Assembly: GCA_945881835.1 (NCBI GenBank)
Contig: CAMCVP010000001.1
Coordinates: forward strand, 62,001-126,000
DNA: 64,000 nt
Source of the DNA: Chryseobacterium gleum
Lineage (GTDB): Bacteria; Bacteroidota; Bacteroidia; Flavobacteriales_D; Sanyastnellaceae
Direction: 5' to 3'
The notes under the pieces: model-generated
What the model saw: only the letters and a program-made list of their open reading frames with translations
Databases searched by the model: none
What the model was told of the DNA's origin: nothing
Part shown: piece by piece, positions 18,791 to 28,249 of the stretch
Numbering within the stretch: the first letter of the stretch is position 1
Layout: each line of letters opens with the position of its first letter
Program-made: the position numbers and the translations under genes

Positions 18791-21700
18791 TTAGAAGTTA
18801 TTCAAGTCAACTGGACGCATAACGCCGAACCATTTCAATATTTTCTCACCAATACCTGGTACATCTACATGTATGATATAGGTTCCAGAAGCGATAGGAA
18901 TGTTTCTTTCGTTTTTCAAGTCCCAATCTACGCTTGTGATTTTATCAGCCTTCTTGAATTGTCTGATTCTATTTCCATTTAAATCATAGATGGTAATTGT
19001 ACAAATGTCAGGAAGATTCGTGATTTTAATGCGGTTGTCTAGCTTATTGGTTTCATAAGAACTGAAAGCATAATATGGGTTAGGAACAACATTAATAATA
19101 TCAAGAACGGAGGTTAATGTATTTGCGTCGTTGAGGGTAGTAGCAATGTTCTTCGTAGAGAAGGTGTAGATGTTTCTCCATTCATTCACTGAACTTGCAG
19201 GTGTTGTAATGTCAGGGTTGTTGTATGAGTAACTCGCATAGGGCTTCGCTACACGAATGCTTATACGAACGTCGTTAGGAATCAATCCTTCTTCAACAGA
19301 AAGCAAAGGGTGTTCAGGATTTACAAGTCCGCTACCTACCCAAGTACAACCGCGGAATACTTTCTTCCAGTTTGAAGAGCTGATTGATGGATCAGACAAC
19401 TTGCTGTATAAGAATACGCCTTCATCATATCTTGGCACAAGTGCTTCGCTAGACGCAGGGCTAGTAGCTGAGTAATCTTCATAACGTAGATTTTTGAAGA
19501 CATAAATCCAGTGCTGTCCAGCGAATAAAGGTTGACCGTTGTTGTTGTACAAGCGCGAAGAAGGATTCCATATCATGTCGCGACCATTTTCTCCAACTAA
19601 CCAGCTGTCTTCACCGAATGCCATGTTCAATCTTTCTCCAGTGCTTAAGTCAATCGCATATCCTGGGAACCATCCCATCCCAATAGGAGCTGTTAAATCA
19701 CCTTCCGCAGCATTGTAACCTTGTTGTCCTGCTTTTCTTCCGTTTTTGTCCACAGAAGGAGCGCGACGTACTTTCATTTTCTCAGGATCAATCGTGTTAT
19801 CACCATCGTTGTCTTCTGCTAAAGCAGGTGTGAATTGCATTTCCAATACAGGGCAACGCGTCCATTTTGTTTTGTCTTTAGTGAAGACAACATCTATATT
19901 GTTCAATCCTTTAATGCTTGACTTGCGTTGTTGATCTAATGGGTCTAGATCGCCTTTAAGAGCGTCTATTGTAGGAGCAACGTTGTTTACAATAATGGTT
20001 GCATCATTAGGGTCTAGGTCTGTTCCAGATACCAAACAATACGGCGACCATGTTCCACCTGCTACAGCTTCGTATTTCTCTTGTTCATCTGTAAAAGGAA
20101 AGTCAACTCCGCTTCCTTGCTCGTAGTCATCAAAGAGTGCTTCAGACAGAGCCTGAGGGTCAGTGCCTTCTGTTTTTACACTTCCTGCACGAATCCAGTT
20201 TTGTTCTGAGAAACCTTCTGAATCTTCAATACCAAGTAGCCAAGGTTTTGAAGGGTCATCATAAGATACAGTTGATGAAAGAAGCGGGGTGTAATGTTTC
20301 ACTTGAGCACCGTCAACTTGATAATCGTATTGTCCCCAAGTAACTGAAAGTCCCCAATCAAGAATTACGTCTTCACTCGAAGTGTTGAATTTCTTATAGG
20401 TTCCGTAAATGGTACCATTGTCTAAGTTTTCTAACTCCCAATACATACTGTCAGGAGTATCTTCTCCGAATTCAGTCGTTTTTAGGCGAAGTTCAAAGTC
20501 CGCAGAAGGAACACGCAAAGGATCTACAACTTTAACTTGCACAGGTCCTTTACCAGGTGCATAGGTTAATTCGCTGATGTTGTTGTTCGCAAGGATAATG
20601 GCTTCGGTCTCAGAACCCAACAACAAGTCGTTGCTTCCGTTTCCTTTTCCTTCAAGACGGGTTAGCGGAACACCGTCGCCGTAATTTGAATTTTGAATGG
20701 TACCACCTAATTCTGGTGATGGAATGTGTGGGATGGCAGATACTTTCTGAATAGCACCGATAGCGCTCTTTCTAGATGAAAGGAATGCCTCATCTTGACC
20801 GTTTTCCAAGGAAATATTGTATTGCGAATAGTTATTATATCCGTATGCAATTACCATGAAGTAATAGGTCTTGTGGTTTACAAGAGCATTGTTACCAAGT
20901 GCGAATGCATCTGTGGTTACTCTAAATGAACGTTGAATACCTTCATCTGCTCCGTCTACCTTAAGTTCAGGAATGATGTAACCAGTTATAGGATCACGAG
21001 TGAAATTAATGATACGGCCAATTCCGTTTTGAATATCGCATTGTGCGATCAATCGAGCTTTTTCAATATCACCCAAATCGTTGGCGTCTACATCGTCGTT
21101 TACACGCTGGTAAACCATATATCCTTCAAACGCATAAGAGCGCTGAGCTTCGGTCAATTGTGTTCCGTCGGCTAATTCTTCTGGAATGCTAGGGTCGAAT
21201 CCACCTTGGTTAGGACCGTAGTTTTCTTGGAAGTTAGTTGAGATAGCGTTGTCATTGTTCAACAAAAGAATGATTTCTTTATCCAATTCTTGAACCGCAA
21301 CATCTGGAGCGTCTGGTCCTGAAACCAACTCGAAGCAGTTGTCGAACAAAGATTGTGCTTTGTCATCATACTCGCGCAAAAGACGAACAGATTCAAAAGG
21401 ATCACCGCTGTTAGCTTTTGCCCAAACAACACCTAAAGTAATATTATTGTAATCACCAGGCTTCAAAGTGAACGGACCTGCAGCTTGAATAAAGCGACGG
21501 TCAGCTGCTGGATTTCCTTCAGACTCTTCAGACCAGTCTTCAGTAATCACACCACCGGTTCCCCAATGCAATGGATCTGTATCATCTGGGAACATATAGT
21601 CAGCATTAATATCAGTAACGTTGGCACCAGCCGCACCGTTTCCTCCATAATTCATGCGTTGACCATTTTTCCAAAAGCCTCTCATGTAGTTGTAAAAGTG

Positions 21701-23005
21701 ACTAGGTAAAGCTGGCTCACCATTTACAGGACTTTGGCTGTTGTTGTAGTAAACAAACTTTCGCATTCCGAAACGTTCATTATCAATAACACCATCGCCA
21801 TATCCTATACCTAAACCTTTGTAGGGAATACCTAATTGGTCAACAGCATCAATGATATCGGTTGTTAATGGATTGTCCTTGTTATCGGTGTCTTGGTATG
21901 GTCCTTCGAAGAAGTCAACCCCAACTGCTGGTGGGTTTGCACCGTAACCCAAAGATGAAGCTGTAGGCTCATCGAATGCATCTCCGTTGTAGCAATAGCC
22001 TAATCCGCGTTGAACATCGCAACCAACATAGTCATCATTTGATGATCCTAAATCGGGATCAACCCATGATCCAAAATAGGTTTCAGTTAAGGTTTGAGAA
22101 CCTTGGTTAATCAATACATAGTTATAGAAAGTCATGTTGTTTACCTCATCGTTCGAAGTAAACGCAAATGCTTGTGCACGAATTTCCATACCAATAGGTT
22201 GACCTTGAGATTCCGTGTGTGCATTACCCTTATCGTTGAAAATCCAATAATAAGTTTGGTCACCGTACAGTGGAACGATATCCTCTCTACGACGCTCAGC
22301 GCAATTGATTTCTCTTAAGAAGTCATACCATGGGTAGTCACCATTTTGTGGATTATAGAATCCATCTCCGTCGTAATCATAGAAAGGAGCAAGATATAAA
22401 TCTTGACCAGCTGCAGTGTTTCCAATTGCAGGATATTCGTAGAAGTAACCTGGAATAGCGTAATCCGTTGCGCAATCTGTTCCACCGGCTGCGATACAAT
22501 CGTAGTAGGCACGATGTCTTTGAGCATCTTGACGTTCAGAAACAAAGAAACGGTCGTATTGCTCACAAGTAGACTCTGTTATAGAAGCTGTTCCATCATT
22601 GGTCAAAGGGCCTGGCCAATAATCATTACCTTCAGTTCTAAAGCGAACTGCAGCAAGTTTTAACTGTTGGTCGGGAGAGATTCCACCCATCCACAACGCT
22701 CCAGCGTAAATAGAAGAAACACCACCATCTTTCGGAACTTCATAAGAAGCTCGACCAACTGAACGGTTTTGCCACATTGACCCACCCGTTTCAATTAACG
22801 CTCTAACGTTATTCCATGCTAGGTCTTTTAATCCCGTAGCGGGAGCACACAATGCAGCGCGCGATTCTTTTACCATTTCGCTGTTCTGAACCATTCCAGA
22901 ATTCACTAGAACAGACTTGTAGGCGAACGCTTGATTCGCAAACCCAAGTGTGAGAACAACTAGACTTAAAAATATATTCTTTCTCATGCTTTTTGAATAA
23001 TTCAT
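18791..23005 (-). CDS. Large exported protein of unknown function with FlgD/T9SS-like C-terminal domain
   Basis: 1404 residues. A signal peptide is clear (MRKNIFLSLVVLTLGFANQA, from the internal ATG at 22987); I list the first ATG. The body has no domain I recognise. It is acidic and aromatic, rich in Tyr, Trp and Asn, with a calcium-loop-like stretch YDYDGDGFYNPQNGDYP at about residues 209-225. The last 95 residues (VVPNPYYAFSSYE ... ITIYDLNGNRIRQF ... IASGTYIIHVDVPG) look like the Ig-like FlgD/T9SS C-terminal domain. It lies 11 bases after a TonB receptor and 20 before a PorV/PorQ-like gene, so it is probably the surface-exposed cargo of that unit. Confidence 0.8.
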   Translation of the reverse strand: MNYSKSMRKNIFLSLVVLTLGFANQAFAYKSVLVNSGMVQNSEMVKESRAALCAPATGLKDLAWNNVRALIETGGSMWQNRSVGRASYEVPKDGGVSSIYAGALWMGGISPDQQLKLAAVRFRTEGNDYWPGPLTNDGTASITESTCEQYDRFFVSERQDAQRHRAYYDCIAAGGTDCATDYAIPGYFYEYPAIGNTAAGQDLYLAPFYDYDGDGFYNPQNGDYPWYDFLREINCAERRREDIVPLYGDQTYYWIFNDKGNAHTESQGQPIGMEIRAQAFAFTSNDEVNNMTFYNYVLINQGSQTLTETYFGSWVDPDLGSSNDDYVGCDVQRGLGYCYNGDAFDEPTASSLGYGANPPAVGVDFFEGPYQDTDNKDNPLTTDIIDAVDQLGIPYKGLGIGYGDGVIDNERFGMRKFVYYNNSQSPVNGEPALPSHFYNYMRGFWKNGQRMNYGGNGAAGANVTDINADYMFPDDTDPLHWGTGGVITEDWSEESEGNPAADRRFIQAAGPFTLKPGDYNNITLGVVWAKANSGDPFESVRLLREYDDKAQSLFDNCFELVSGPDAPDVAVQELDKEIILLLNNDNAISTNFQENYGPNQGGFDPSIPEELADGTQLTEAQRSYAFEGYMVYQRVNDDVDANDLGDIEKARLIAQCDIQNGIGRIINFTRDPITGYIIPELKVDGADEGIQRSFRVTTDAFALGNNALVNHKTYYFMVIAYGYNNYSQYNISLENGQDEAFLSSRKSAIGAIQKVSAIPHIPSPELGGTIQNSNYGDGVPLTRLEGKGNGSNDLLLGSETEAIILANNNISELTYAPGKGPVQVKVVDPLRVPSADFELRLKTTEFGEDTPDSMYWELENLDNGTIYGTYKKFNTSSEDVILDWGLSVTWGQYDYQVDGAQVKHYTPLLSSTVSYDDPSKPWLLGIEDSEGFSEQNWIRAGSVKTEGTDPQALSEALFDDYEQGSGVDFPFTDEQEKYEAVAGGTWSPYCLVSGTDLDPNDATIIVNNVAPTIDALKGDLDPLDQQRKSSIKGLNNIDVVFTKDKTKWTRCPVLEMQFTPALAEDNDGDNTIDPEKMKVRRAPSVDKNGRKAGQQGYNAAEGDLTAPIGMGWFPGYAIDLSTGERLNMAFGEDSWLVGENGRDMIWNPSSRLYNNNGQPLFAGQHWIYVFKNLRYEDYSATSPASSEALVPRYDEGVFLYSKLSDPSISSSNWKKVFRGCTWVGSGLVNPEHPLLSVEEGLIPNDVRISIRVAKPYASYSYNNPDITTPASSVNEWRNIYTFSTKNIATTLNDANTLTSVLDIINVVPNPYYAFSSYETNKLDNRIKITNLPDICTITIYDLNGNRIRQFKKADKITSVDWDLKNERNIPIASGTYIIHVDVPGIGEKILKWFGVMRPVDLNNF

Positions 23006-23016
23006 TTTCTCAAAAA

Positions 23017-26000
23017 TTAAAAGTCAAATCTTACACCTAAACGAATCTGACGTGGCGATCCCAAATTGTAAGGATTGTTCACGAACATACTGTAGTAGTT
23101 TCTGAATGATTCAGGTGAGTTTTGCGTGTTGATTACGTTTTGATATTGCGCGGCTGCTAGGTATCCGTCGTCGTCTGGAGTACCGGTGAAACGGTAAACG
23201 CTAGAAACGTTTTGAGTGTTAAGAAGGTTAGTTACCCACAAATACACGTTCAAGTTAGCTGCTTTTTGCTTATCACCTTCACCGCCAAACTTCAATGAGA
23301 AGTTCTTGTCAAAGTTCAAGTCAACAGTGAACTGCCATGGAAGACGAGCGCTGTTAATTCCACCTGCAGTTGTTGGACTCACTTCACCTGTTATAGGAGT
23401 TGGGAATACTTGCGCAGTGTATGGCGTTCCAGAGCCTAGGTTAGCAATTAAGTTAGCTCCAGTATTCGCGAAAATTTGTTTGCCGAACCAAACAGGTCCG
23501 TTGTATTCTTTTCCTTCACCGTAACGATAGTCAACAGTAGTTACAATACGGTGACGTTGGTCGTAGTTGAACGGAGAAACTGTACGTAAGTTTGGAAGTC
23601 CAGCGTTGATCAAAGCCAATTGCGTTTGAGTAGTAGATCCTGTTCCGTCGGCGAACTGAAGTGTGTAAGATGTTTTCATCCAAAGATTACCAGTTCTTCT
23701 TAGGTCATAAGTAAGGGTTAAACCTTTGACAGTACCAAAGTCTAAGTTGCCGAAAGCGCTGTATGTGCTTGGATAAGCTCCGTTGAAACGACGAACTTGA
23801 ATCATATCACGTAATTCACGATAGAATGCCTCAACTTTAATAGAAGATGATTTAGAAAGTACTTGTTGGAATCCAAGCGCGTAGTCAACTGTTTTTTCAG
23901 GACGAAGGTTAGGATTGTTCAACAATACGTTTCTGTTTTCCATGTACAAGTAATCAACTGGATTGAAGCGGTTACTTGAGGTTGGACGCTGCGTTAAGAT
24001 GTCGTAGTGAGCGAAGAACAATGCTTCTTCAGAGATAGGGAAAGAGAATGCTACACGCGGCATGAAGTTTACAGCAGGTGTGTATTCTTTAAATGCTTTG
24101 CTAGTCAACGCTGCGTCTGGGTCAACACTCAAGTAAGGGTTGATTTTCCCTCCTGCAGCAATGCTTGTGAATGGGTCAGTTACGAGAGTACCTTCTGCGT
24201 TATACCAGTTGTCACCATCGCGGTAACCTTGAATAGCAGTAGGGTTACGAATATCGTCTACATAGACAACGAAGTCATCTCCAATGTTCGCTGGACGAGA
24301 AGCACCGAAGTTATCGAAATCAACCTCACCTGCTGTAAACGCTTCACTGATTACATAAGGATCTGTTGGAACATATTGGTTTGCATCGTAACGGTCAATA
24401 CGAAGACCCACGTTGAAAATCAAATCGTCAAAAGCAAACTTGTCCATGATGTATCCTGAGATGTACACCGGCTCGAACGCTCCTACAGCACGGGTGTAGT
24501 ATGAGCCATCACCTAAGGTGTAACGCTCAGAGAAGAAATCATCCAAAGATGGTTTTCTGTTTAAAATGTTTCCTCTGTGGTCATATCCGAAATACGTTAC
24601 TACGTTATTTCCAGAATTTAAAAGATCGCTAGCACCAAACATATCTACCGAAAGGAAGTCAGGGCTTAGGCCATCTGTATTCACGAAATCAGTTCCGTTT
24701 GGATTTAATCCTAGTTCAGTTCTTAAGTTATAGTCAAACTCGAATTGTCCTGTACCCACAAGATTGCTGTAATCGATGTAGGTATAGGTACCATTGTTAG
24801 AGTAATAAGGGTCATTAGTGTTCAACTCTTGGTTGTGGTAGTTGGCATATTGACGTGCCAGCGTCCAAAGACCAATTGGAGCAATAGAATATCCAGCATC
24901 TTTACGCTGCTCGAATTCGAAACCTACTTCAATAGCGTGGTCTCCAATGTCAGCAGATCCCGAACCTGAAATACGGAACTGATTATTTTTCGAAACGCTA
25001 TAGTTGTTAGACTTAGCACCAATGTGCGCCCACAAGCCATAGGTATCTGTAGGCTGTTGTCCGTTTACCAATCCGTTTCCACCTTGAATATTTGTAATGG
25101 AAGCGTATGGAGAATCTCCGATTTGCTCTGTTTCAGAGGTGAAGTCGTTAATTGTAGGATCGAAGAACTGATCGTCAGTGATGATGCCGTCTGTTCCGTT
25201 CAACACTTCAGTAACGTATTGGTTGGTGTTGAATAATGTGAAGAATTGGTTTGTAATTGAAGCCAAATCTGGGTTGTACTCAGAAGGCGTGAAATTTACA
25301 TTCACATCTTGCCATCCGTTTTGCTCATAGAAATTTCCAGAGCTGTTAAGAGTGTAAGAAGGTTTGCGGAATATGTCGAAATTACCAACGTGTCCGTATC
25401 TGAATAGGTTGTCGCCATGGGCAGCATCTTCAGAGCGGTTATATGAGTTTTGGTAATCAGCTTGAATGCGGTAGAACACGTTTTTCAAGTTAGAGCTTCC
25501 TGACTCGTCTTCGGCGTTTTTGAAACGTTGAGCAAATTTCGCGTAAGCTCTCCAATCAAGACCTGTGTTTTGTTGATTGTTCTGCCAGTTCGAGAGCATG
25601 TTACCGTAGTCGAAACCATTTCCACGGCTAATGTTCATTGTTCCTCCGAAAGTTAGCGTAACGTTTTCAGATGCATTAACATCGATTTTTCCAACAAGGT
25701 TAGCCTGTCTTGAACGCACATTCATGCGCGTGTTAATCTTTTCGAAATTATCAGCAGTAAGGAAGTCAGCATTGTATAACGCACCGTTTACGGTACCGTC
25801 TGCTTGAACGTTTTGACGAAGTGGATTGGCTAATAAAGCTTGACGAGCATCTTCTTTCATTCGGTAAACACCACCGAAGGTTGGACCGCCATCAAGAATG
25901 TCTGTGTAGTTTCCTGAAAGGAAGAACCCTAGAATTGGTCTGCCTTTAGTTCCGTCGGCCTTTTTTCTAAAAAGAATCGGACCAGACAAAGAACCTTCCA

Positions 26001-26778
26001 ACAAATTGTATCCGTAGTAATCTAGACCAACAGCCTGATCGCCTACTTTGAATCCAGAAGTAATGGCTTCAATACCACCGTTAAACTCTGAAGATGCAGA
26101 ACGAAGTGAGATGTTAATTACACCACCTGTTGCATCACCGATATTTGCTGGAATACCACCCGTGATTACCGAGACCTCTTCAATGGCCGACTTCGGCAAA
26201 GAAGAAGATCCGCGAACTTTCATCCCATCGATGTAAATCCATGTAGAATTTGTACGTGCTCCGCGAATAGAGATTCCGCCGCCTGTACCCGCAGAACTTA
26301 CTCCTGCAACGGTTTGAGCAAGACCTAACGCATCGCGACTAGGCATTTTCTCTAATTCCTCGCGGGTTACAGTTCCGCCACTCGCTCCTCCATCTTTATC
26401 GATAAGTGGCACACGATATTCTTTAATTTCAACAGTATTCATTTCCACACCGGGACTTAATTCCGCGTTAGCGAATTGAATTTTCCCAGCTGAAATTGGA
26501 ATTCCAGTTTGACTTTGGGTTTGGTAACCAACAAAGTTGAATTGAACCTCATACGTTCCAGGATCAATTGGTTTGATGGTGTATTGTCCGTCTGGATCTG
26601 TTTGTCCACCTGTAATCAGATTTCCATTCAAAAACAGGACAACATTCACGAAAGGAAGAGGCTTCTTCGTCTCTCTGTCTATGACTTTTCCTTTCAAAGT
26701 TCCGCCATTTCCTTGAGCAAGTACGCTCGATACGGAAAGGATCATTAAACTCAAAAGCAGGTAAAATTTTCTCTGCAT
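23017..26778 (-). CDS. TonB-dependent receptor with CarboxypepD_reg domain, first gene of three-gene unit
   Basis: 1253 residues: signal peptide (MQRKFYLLLSLMILSVSSVLAQ), CarboxypepD_reg domain (GTLKGKVIDRETKKPLPFVN ... GQYTIKPIDPGTYEVQF), then plug domain with TVAGVSSAGTGGGISIRGAR, IYIDGMKVRGSSSLP and GGIPANIGDATGGVINISLR, then a very long barrel with FFAHYDILTQRPTSSNRFNP and LRPEKTVDYALGFQQ, ending IRLGVRFDF. There is no SusD-type lipoprotein next to it; instead the 1404-residue exported protein and a PorV/PorQ-like barrel follow. Substrate unknown; the receptor may also act as a channel or anchor for the neighbouring protein. Confidence 0.92.
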   Translation of the reverse strand: MQRKFYLLLSLMILSVSSVLAQGNGGTLKGKVIDRETKKPLPFVNVVLFLNGNLITGGQTDPDGQYTIKPIDPGTYEVQFNFVGYQTQSQTGIPISAGKIQFANAELSPGVEMNTVEIKEYRVPLIDKDGGASGGTVTREELEKMPSRDALGLAQTVAGVSSAGTGGGISIRGARTNSTWIYIDGMKVRGSSSLPKSAIEEVSVITGGIPANIGDATGGVINISLRSASSEFNGGIEAITSGFKVGDQAVGLDYYGYNLLEGSLSGPILFRKKADGTKGRPILGFFLSGNYTDILDGGPTFGGVYRMKEDARQALLANPLRQNVQADGTVNGALYNADFLTADNFEKINTRMNVRSRQANLVGKIDVNASENVTLTFGGTMNISRGNGFDYGNMLSNWQNNQQNTGLDWRAYAKFAQRFKNAEDESGSSNLKNVFYRIQADYQNSYNRSEDAAHGDNLFRYGHVGNFDIFRKPSYTLNSSGNFYEQNGWQDVNVNFTPSEYNPDLASITNQFFTLFNTNQYVTEVLNGTDGIITDDQFFDPTINDFTSETEQIGDSPYASITNIQGGNGLVNGQQPTDTYGLWAHIGAKSNNYSVSKNNQFRISGSGSADIGDHAIEVGFEFEQRKDAGYSIAPIGLWTLARQYANYHNQELNTNDPYYSNNGTYTYIDYSNLVGTGQFEFDYNLRTELGLNPNGTDFVNTDGLSPDFLSVDMFGASDLLNSGNNVVTYFGYDHRGNILNRKPSLDDFFSERYTLGDGSYYTRAVGAFEPVYISGYIMDKFAFDDLIFNVGLRIDRYDANQYVPTDPYVISEAFTAGEVDFDNFGASRPANIGDDFVVYVDDIRNPTAIQGYRDGDNWYNAEGTLVTDPFTSIAAGGKINPYLSVDPDAALTSKAFKEYTPAVNFMPRVAFSFPISEEALFFAHYDILTQRPTSSNRFNPVDYLYMENRNVLLNNPNLRPEKTVDYALGFQQVLSKSSSIKVEAFYRELRDMIQVRRFNGAYPSTYSAFGNLDFGTVKGLTLTYDLRRTGNLWMKTSYTLQFADGTGSTTQTQLALINAGLPNLRTVSPFNYDQRHRIVTTVDYRYGEGKEYNGPVWFGKQIFANTGANLIANLGSGTPYTAQVFPTPITGEVSPTTAGGINSARLPWQFTVDLNFDKNFSLKFGGEGDKQKAANLNVYLWVTNLLNTQNVSSVYRFTGTPDDDGYLAAAQYQNVINTQNSPESFRNYYSMFVNNPYNLGSPRQIRLGVRFDF

Positions 26779-27019
26779 AAAAACCAGGTTAAGGAATTAT
26801 TAAAGTATACAACGGGTGCTAAAATAAGGCAAGCTTAGGTTAATTCCCAAAGTTCATTAAATCTATCTTTGTAATTTTTGTTTTTAGTTCTGATTATCAA
26901 AGTAGTAGGTAGTTAAGACCTAATGCTTTGGTAAAGCTAAATCAAGGTTGCAGGAATTTCGCTTTTTTTGACTTTTTTCGGAGTCGAATTGATTCGTTTT
27001 TTTTCTTTTCTAAGAACGA

Positions 27020-27295
27020 TTATTGTCTTCGAACCCACATGCGCTTGTGCCAAGGCATGTGGCCAACTCTGCGCATACGTTGAGATTTCTTCATATGACG
27101 TTTCATTTGTCTCTTGCCTTTTTTTCCTTGAGCGTTTTGATGTTTCTCAACATTTTTCAGGTATTCGCTTTCAATTTTATCGTGTTGTTCTTTTTGTTTG
27201 GCGCGGGCGTTCTCAGGCGTTATTACATCGTTTCCCGGTTGACCAAAAGATGCTAAAGCGAATAAGGAAAAAAGGAATGTTATGATCTGCTTCAT
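27020..27295 (-). CDS. Small basic exported protein, unknown function
   Basis: 91 residues. A short signal peptide (MKQIITFLFSLFALASFGQ) is followed by a mature part of about 72 residues that is very rich in Lys, Arg, His and Met (KKGKRQMKRHMKKSQRMRR, HMPWHKRMWVRRQ). No known family recognised. The ATG overlaps the stop of the gene upstream (ATGA), so the two are translationally coupled, which supports it being a real gene. Confidence 0.6.
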   Translation of the reverse strand: MKQIITFLFSLFALASFGQPGNDVITPENARAKQKEQHDKIESEYLKNVEKHQNAQGKKGKRQMKRHMKKSQRMRRVGHMPWHKRMWVRRQ

Positions 27296-28191
27296 TTTCT
27301 AAATTCGTATGTGTATTTCGTAATTAGAATGTCTTTAGACCCCATGTCTTGGTCCAATGTAGCTTCGATAAATGATGTTGGGGAGTATAAAATTTCTATT
27401 TCGCGGTGAAGGACCGAGTCATTGAAATAAGAAACTTTCACAAGGTTGCCTATTTTGTCGTATTGAAAGTTCTCGCGTTTAATCTCTTTGTTTGTGGTGC
27501 TCTCAAGGGTTGAAATTTGTCCAATCCAACCTTTATCATTGTAGGTGTATTTTTTGCTGAAACTTTTTCCACTTAAGGTGAGTTCTTTCTCTTCTTGTCT
27601 CACAAATCCAGCTGAGTCCCGATAAACAAGGTCAACGGAGTAAGGTAAACCATAATTATTGAAACTTTCTTTTCTTAAAATTAAGGCAGAGGGTTCGCTG
27701 TATTTGAATGATTCGGAGTTGATGGTTACCGTTAAACCTGGAATAAGCTTTAGCTTTTCGATACTTTTGTTTTCAGACACAGAATTGTCAATTCGCTCTA
27801 TTCGACCTTTTTGATCATAGAAGAACGCCGTAGTATTATAGCCGTTCCGCCCCAGTTCATTTCTGTTTTGCACTAGGCCGAGTTCGTTTCGGTCGAATTC
27901 AATGTGTGTGCTATCAACAATACTTAGAACACTTTTGACAGCATCAATTTTCGCGAGTTGACCCGTTTCGTTGAAATGGTAAACCGTAATATCAGGTCTG
28001 TTTTCAATGGCTTTTCCTGTGCGTTTCATCTGGCAAATGCCTGTGATGGTAGATATTTTATTTTGCCATAAAAATTCCTGGCTGAAAAACATTTCATCTT
28101 GAAACGCCTTTCCTTCTCGGTTGTCTATAATCTGTGCGTTCCCGATTTGCGAGAGTGTGAATAAAAGGAAAGCGAGTGTGTAACGAATCAT
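27292..28191 (-). CDS. Exported protein of unknown function with YD-type strand repeats
   Basis: 299 residues with signal peptide (MIRYTLAFLLFTLSQIGNAQ). The mature part holds short recurring beta-strand patterns of the type YNDKGWIGQI, YDQKGRIERI, FNETGQLAKI and YDKIGNLVKV, reminiscent of RHS/YD-type strands but irregular and few; it is not an RHS toxin shell. It is probably periplasmic or surface-exposed. It is coupled by ATGA overlap to the small basic protein downstream. A perfect -7 element stands 4 bases before the ATG, suggesting a leaderless mRNA. Confidence 0.7.
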   Translation of the reverse strand: MIRYTLAFLLFTLSQIGNAQIIDNREGKAFQDEMFFSQEFLWQNKISTITGICQMKRTGKAIENRPDITVYHFNETGQLAKIDAVKSVLSIVDSTHIEFDRNELGLVQNRNELGRNGYNTTAFFYDQKGRIERIDNSVSENKSIEKLKLIPGLTVTINSESFKYSEPSALILRKESFNNYGLPYSVDLVYRDSAGFVRQEEKELTLSGKSFSKKYTYNDKGWIGQISTLESTTNKEIKRENFQYDKIGNLVKVSYFNDSVLHREIEILYSPTSFIEATLDQDMGSKDILITKYTYEFRK

Positions 28192-28195
28192 GGTG

Positions 28196-28203
28196 CAAAC
28201 ATA
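28196..28203 (-). promoter_or_regulatory. -7 element directly before the 299-residue exported protein gene
   Basis: TATGTTTG on the minus strand, then CACC and the ATG at 28191. The transcription start is expected at or within a few bases of the A of the start codon. It is divergent from the glyA promoter 22 bases away. Confidence 0.55.
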
Positions 28204-28224
28204 AAACCGAAGTGAATATGTGCT

Positions 28225-28232
28225 TACTTTTG
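28225..28232 (+). promoter_or_regulatory. -7 promoter element for glyA
   Basis: TACTTTTG matches TAnnTTTG. The start site would be near 28239, giving a leader of about 11 bases before the ATG at 28250. This excludes the longer reading from 28220. No good -33 TTTG is seen. Confidence 0.55.
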
Positions 28233-28249
28233 GCTCATATTATTTCAAC

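Noticed and set aside
24007-24459. 150-residue plus-strand frame inside the TonB receptor gene
   Set aside because: Lies wholly antisense to a strong gene, is rich in Cys, Val and Thr as expected for shadow frames, and has no start signal.
26864-26871. Plus-strand TATCTTTG in the gap upstream of the large TonB receptor
   Set aside because: No plus-strand gene or RNA-like structure follows before 28250, so it is probably chance in AT-rich DNA, although a small RNA cannot be excluded.
27292-28191. RHS/YD-repeat toxin interpretation of the 299-residue protein
   Set aside because: Too short, with few and irregular repeats, and no toxin or immunity module nearby.
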